A stretch of 64,000 nt of DNA from the NCBI RefSeq assembly GCF_025384765.1, contig NZ_VHLL01000001.1, forward strand, positions 496,001 through 560,000, read 5' to 3'. Origin of the DNA: Methanoculleus formosensis. Its GTDB lineage: Archaea > Halobacteriota > Methanomicrobia > Methanomicrobiales > Methanoculleaceae. The translations under genes were made by a program, and so were the position numbers. The notes below the pieces were generated by a model. It was not told the DNA's origin and did not search any database. It was given only the letters and a program-made list of their open reading frames with translations. Positions 61,161 through 64,000 of this stretch are shown here, in pieces. Position 1 is the stretch's first letter; every line of letters begins with the position of its first letter.

Positions 61161-61727
61161 ATGAAATCAAGAGATATTGCAATCGTTGGCATACTCCTTG
61201 CCATAGGGGCCATCATCAGGTACATGTCGCTCCTGATCCCCGGCCCCATCGTATCGAACCTCGTGATCGCCTTCTATAGCCTCGCCATCATCCTCGTCGT
61301 GCCCACGTTCCGTGAGGCGCTCGGGATCGGCGTCGTGGCGGGCATCGTCTGTGCGCTCCTCAGCCACTCGATCTTCCCGCCCGCAAACCTCATCAGCGAA
61401 CCCATCGGCGCGGTCGTCTGCCTCGGGGTCTACCTGGTGCTGAGAGACCGGTTCGCCCTTGCCCCGGCCGTGACGACGCTTCTGGCCACCTTCGCGAGCG
61501 GGTTCTCGTTCATCCTCATCGCGCTCCTTGCCGTGGCCCCGACGGTGCTCGGCAGGTTCGGAACCCTCGAGGCGTTCCTCGCGGTCACGGTGCCGATCGT
61601 CCTCATCACGGCGGCGGTCAACGCCGTCGTCGCGCAGGCGCTCGAGATACCCGCATCGCGGGCACTGATGCGGGGAGCCCGGCAGACTGTCCCGGGACGG
61701 AGTGCGAGGCCGGTCGATGAACCCTGA
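61161..61727 (+). CDS. ECF transporter substrate-binding (S) component
   Basis: A 188-residue membrane protein with about five or six helices (KSRDIAIVGILLAIGAIIRY, EALGIGVVAGIVCALLSHSI). It is followed by an ATPase and a T component, so it is the substrate-specific subunit of an ECF transporter. The substrate cannot be read from the sequence. A TATA box (ACATATATAT, about 60961) is followed by a leader of roughly 170 bases. It overlaps the ATPase gene by 11 bases. Confidence 0.75.
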   Translation: MKSRDIAIVGILLAIGAIIRYMSLLIPGPIVSNLVIAFYSLAIILVVPTFREALGIGVVAGIVCALLSHSIFPPANLISEPIGAVVCLGVYLVLRDRFALAPAVTTLLATFASGFSFILIALLAVAPTVLGRFGTLEAFLAVTVPIVLITAAVNAVVAQALEIPASRALMRGARQTVPGRSARPVDEP

Positions 61728-63237
61728 GACCGATCGCGAGGCCGCCCTCTCCCTTCGGGGGGTCTCCTACACCTACCCGGGGTCGGAGGCGCCGGCCCTG
61801 AGCGGGATCGATCTTGAGATCGGGAAGGGCGAGATCGTCTTCGTCACCGGCCCGACCGGGGCGGGCAAGACGACGCTCTGCCTTGCGGCGTCCGGCATCC
61901 TTTACCATGAGTACGGCGGCGCGCTTGAGGGTGCGGTCGCCATCCTTGGAAAGGACGTCCGGGACTACCGGGACATGGGCGAGATCGGGAGAGATGTCGG
62001 GGTGGTCTTCGACGACGCCGATGCCCAGCTCATCTTCACGACCGTCGAGGAGGAGGTCGCATCCGGGCTCGAGAACCTCGGCCTCTCCCGGGAGGAGATG
62101 GAGCAGAGGCTCCGGGAGGTGATGGAGGCGACCGGGATCGCCGACCTCGCGGAGCGTGCCCCGCACACCCTCTCCGGGGGGCAGAAGCAGCGGGTCGCCC
62201 TCGCTGCGACCATCGCGCTCGGCACGAAGGTCCTGATCCTCGACGAACCCACCGCCGAACTTGACGCGGAAGCGACCGCGGCGGTATCCACCCTTCTCCG
62301 GCGGCTCTCCGGCGAGGGCACCGCCGTGCTCATCGTCGAGCAGAAGATCGGCGACCTTGCCGCCATTGCAGATAGGATGGTCGTCGTCGAAGACGGAGCG
62401 ATCGCAGAGGTCGGGACTCCCGTGGATATGATGCAGGAGCACCCGACGGTCGGCAGCGTCCGGCTTCCCGCACCGGCGACAACCCCGCGAGGCGGAGCGC
62501 CCTCCGTCATATCCGTCCGGGGGCTTGTCCACCACTATGACGGGGTCGAGGCCATCAGGGGCCTCGATATCGAGATCGCTCCCGGAGAGATCGTAGCCGT
62601 CGCCGGGGATAACGGGTCCGGGAAGACGACACTCGTCAAACACTTCAACGGGCTGCTCCGTCCGACCGAAGGCAGCGTCACCGTCGACGGGCTCGACGCC
62701 GGAAGCGTCCCGATAGCAGAACTCGCGCGTCACGTGGGCCTCGTCTTCCAGAACCCGGACACCATGCTCTTTGCCGAGACCGTGGAGGAGGAGGTGGCGT
62801 TTGGTCTACGAAACATCAACCCCGGTGCTTCGGGGGAGCCGATAGACGCGGCCCTCCGCGAGGTGGGCCTTCTCCACCGCAAGACGGCCTACCCGCGCTC
62901 GCTCTCGCGGGGCGAACGGCAGCGCCTGGCCATCGCCTGCGTCATCGCCATGAGACCGAAGGTCATCGTGCTCGATGAGCCCACGACCGGGCTTGATGCC
63001 CGCGAGTCGGGAAGAATCATGGAGATTCTCGCCCGCCTGCGTCAGGAGGGTCACACGGTCGTCATGGTGACGCACGATATGCATCTCCTGCAGGAGTCTG
63101 CGGATCGCGTCGTCAGGATGGAACAGGGAAAAGTCGTCCGCGACAGCGAAACATTTGAGGAGGAACCATGTCCGAGATTATGCAGTATGTCATCCGGGAG
63201 AGCGCCTTTCACCGCCTCCACCCGCTCACCAAACTGA
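61717..63237 (+). CDS. ecfA: ECF transporter ATPase, fused tandem EcfA
   Basis: A 506-residue protein with two ABC domains: Walker A GPTGAGKTTL (about 45-54) and GDNGSGKTTL (about 303), each with its own Walker B and signature (TLSGGQKQRVALA and SLSRGERQRLAIA). One chain therefore replaces the EcfA1/EcfA2 pair. The stop lies 70 bases inside ecfT, giving about 23 extra residues (ending TASTRSPN) beyond the usual end. Confidence 0.9.
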   Translation: MNPETDREAALSLRGVSYTYPGSEAPALSGIDLEIGKGEIVFVTGPTGAGKTTLCLAASGILYHEYGGALEGAVAILGKDVRDYRDMGEIGRDVGVVFDDADAQLIFTTVEEEVASGLENLGLSREEMEQRLREVMEATGIADLAERAPHTLSGGQKQRVALAATIALGTKVLILDEPTAELDAEATAAVSTLLRRLSGEGTAVLIVEQKIGDLAAIADRMVVVEDGAIAEVGTPVDMMQEHPTVGSVRLPAPATTPRGGAPSVISVRGLVHHYDGVEAIRGLDIEIAPGEIVAVAGDNGSGKTTLVKHFNGLLRPTEGSVTVDGLDAGSVPIAELARHVGLVFQNPDTMLFAETVEEEVAFGLRNINPGASGEPIDAALREVGLLHRKTAYPRSLSRGERQRLAIACVIAMRPKVIVLDEPTTGLDARESGRIMEILARLRQEGHTVVMVTHDMHLLQESADRVVRMEQGKVVRDSETFEEEPCPRLCSMSSGRAPFTASTRSPN

Positions 63238-63953
63238 TCTTCGTGGTCGTCGTCGTCGCCCTCGCGGTGCTGACGAGCGATATCGTCATGCTCGCACTCC
63301 TTGCCGGAGCGGTCATGGCGGTGGCGATAGCGAGCGGGCTCGGCCGCGACCTCCTCCGGCAGGTGCCCCTCCTCCTCTCGCTCGCGGTGAGTCTGCTTGC
63401 CCTCACCATCCTCACCATCAGGAGCGGGGAGATCGTCGGTTACCTGGTTCCGCAGTCGGTCCCGGTCATAGGCGGGGCGTTTCCCGTCACGGTAGGGGCG
63501 ATCGACCTTGCGCTCGCGATGTCGCTCCGGTTCGCCGCGATGCTCTTTGCGTTCCAGCTCCTGGTCATATCGACCCAGCCGCGCGACCTCGTCCACCTCA
63601 TGGACCGTCTCAGGGTGCCGGTCGACTACACCCTCATGCTCCTGATCGCGCTCCGGTTCATCCCGAGCCTGCAGCTCGAGGGGAAGCGGATCCACGAGGC
63701 GCAGCTCGCCCGCGCATACAACCCGGGCAGCGGCATATCCGGAAAGGTGCGGGGGCTCTTTCCCATCATCATCCCGCTGGTCTCGAACTCGCTCGGGAAA
63801 GCCACCGTCCTCGGGCTGACCATCGATCTCCGCGGATACCGCTCCGGGACGCGGACGCCGATGCGCGACCTTGCTCCCGGCAGGGCCGACGTCGCCGGGG
63901 TCTGCTGCATGGGCGTTCTGGTCGCAGGATATTTGGCCGTGCTGCTCGTATGA
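63168..63953 (+). CDS. ecfT: ECF transporter transmembrane (T) component
   Basis: A 261-residue EcfT with the N-terminal MSEIMQYVIRESAFHRLHPL, helices, and the cytoplasmic coupling helices (ALRFIPSLQLEGKRIHEAQL with an ARA-like motif, then ATVLGLTIDLRGYRSGTRT). GAGGAGGA just before ATG 63168 fixes the start, although it overlaps the ATPase frame by 70 bases. It couples the S and A components. Confidence 0.9.
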   Translation: MSEIMQYVIRESAFHRLHPLTKLIFVVVVVALAVLTSDIVMLALLAGAVMAVAIASGLGRDLLRQVPLLLSLAVSLLALTILTIRSGEIVGYLVPQSVPVIGGAFPVTVGAIDLALAMSLRFAAMLFAFQLLVISTQPRDLVHLMDRLRVPVDYTLMLLIALRFIPSLQLEGKRIHEAQLARAYNPGSGISGKVRGLFPIIIPLVSNSLGKATVLGLTIDLRGYRSGTRTPMRDLAPGRADVAGVCCMGVLVAGYLAVLLV

Positions 63954-63959
63954 TCGGGT

Positions 63960-64000
63960 ATGCATAGCGGTGCCTCCCCGAAGGCGTTCGAGTTCTACAT
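63960..64000 (+). CDS. Possible start of the next gene (cut by window edge)
   Basis: ATG 63960 opens a frame (MHSGASPKAFEFY) that runs off the window seven bases after the ecfT stop. Too short to identify. Confidence 0.35.
   Translation, partial: MHSGASPKAFEFY

Noticed and set aside
1-64000. CRISPR array or cas genes
   Set aside because: No regularly spaced repeats with unique spacers and no Cas-like product were seen.

Overview
The window is a GC-rich stretch of the chromosome of a methanogenic archaeon, most likely a member of Methanomicrobiales (Methanoculleus-like). Three things point there: two F420-dependent enzymes of the CO2-reduction pathway (mer, mtd) beside a Tfx-type regulator; an archaeal S10/spc ribosomal operon that includes L32e, L19e, S4e, Rnp1, the SecY/adk/EMC3/cmk tail and an archaeal thymidylate synthase; and an S-layer protein with a PGF-type C-terminal sorting signal. 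TATA boxes of the TTTATATA type, GGAGGTGA-like ribosome binding sites and tRNA genes without encoded CCA fit an archaeon. The species is inferred from gene content, not from a search.

Layout. 1-2.1 kb: a cut cbiM and a cobyrinate / Ni-sirohydrochlorin diamide synthase share a divergent region with a metal-regulator-like palindrome. 2.1-7.8 kb: accessory genes (cupredoxin-like lipoprotein, aldo/keto reductase, MFS exporter, CPBP protease, a RelE-type toxin-antitoxin pair with a putative operator, tandem CDGSH protein). 7.9-13.2 kb: RNA-modification block (tRNA-Ser, Cbf5, Nop5, fibrillarin) mixed with hemD and two membrane proteins. 13.2-14.7 kb: a lower-GC island with a GNAT/small-ORF pair and an orphan HicB with a broken hicA. 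14.8-16.6 kb: TIM-barrel protein, tRNA-Gln, thyA. 16.6-19.4 kb: a candidate structured RNA and the S-layer gene. 19.8-21.3 kb: MNT/HEPN and PIN toxin-antitoxin loci. 21.5-31.6 kb: AMP phosphorylase, then a cell-surface block with one carboxypeptidase-regulatory-like repeat protein and two VWA/Ig-like giants, with the tail of a third copy between them. 31.6-36.4 kb: tRNA-Arg, dUTPase, NrpR, an atypical FtsZ/tubulin-like protein with 19-residue tail repeats, and mer. 36.5-41 kb: galT-like gene, aldehyde dehydrogenase, mtd, tfx. 41.2-56.4 kb: a hairpin-rich candidate RNA or leader, then the ribosomal protein superoperon. 56.5-64 kb: an isolated A-type ATP synthase C-D pair, an effector-binding protein, a histone deacetylase-like enzyme, a one-module relative of the S-layer protein, and an ECF transporter.

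How it fits together. Central methanogenesis (mer, mtd), cofactor supply (hemD, cbiA/cfbB, cbiM, possible cofA), nitrogen and metal regulators (NrpR, Tfx) and the translation machinery form the core. Between them lie surface proteins that appear to spread by module duplication and several toxin-antitoxin loci, some decayed. The most unusual items are the degenerate tubulin/FtsZ-like protein, the HEPN protein that lacks its catalytic arginine, the cupredoxin without copper ligands, the GNAT/53-residue pair, two candidate structured RNAs, and an intergenic repeat present at 39 kb and 56.6 kb.
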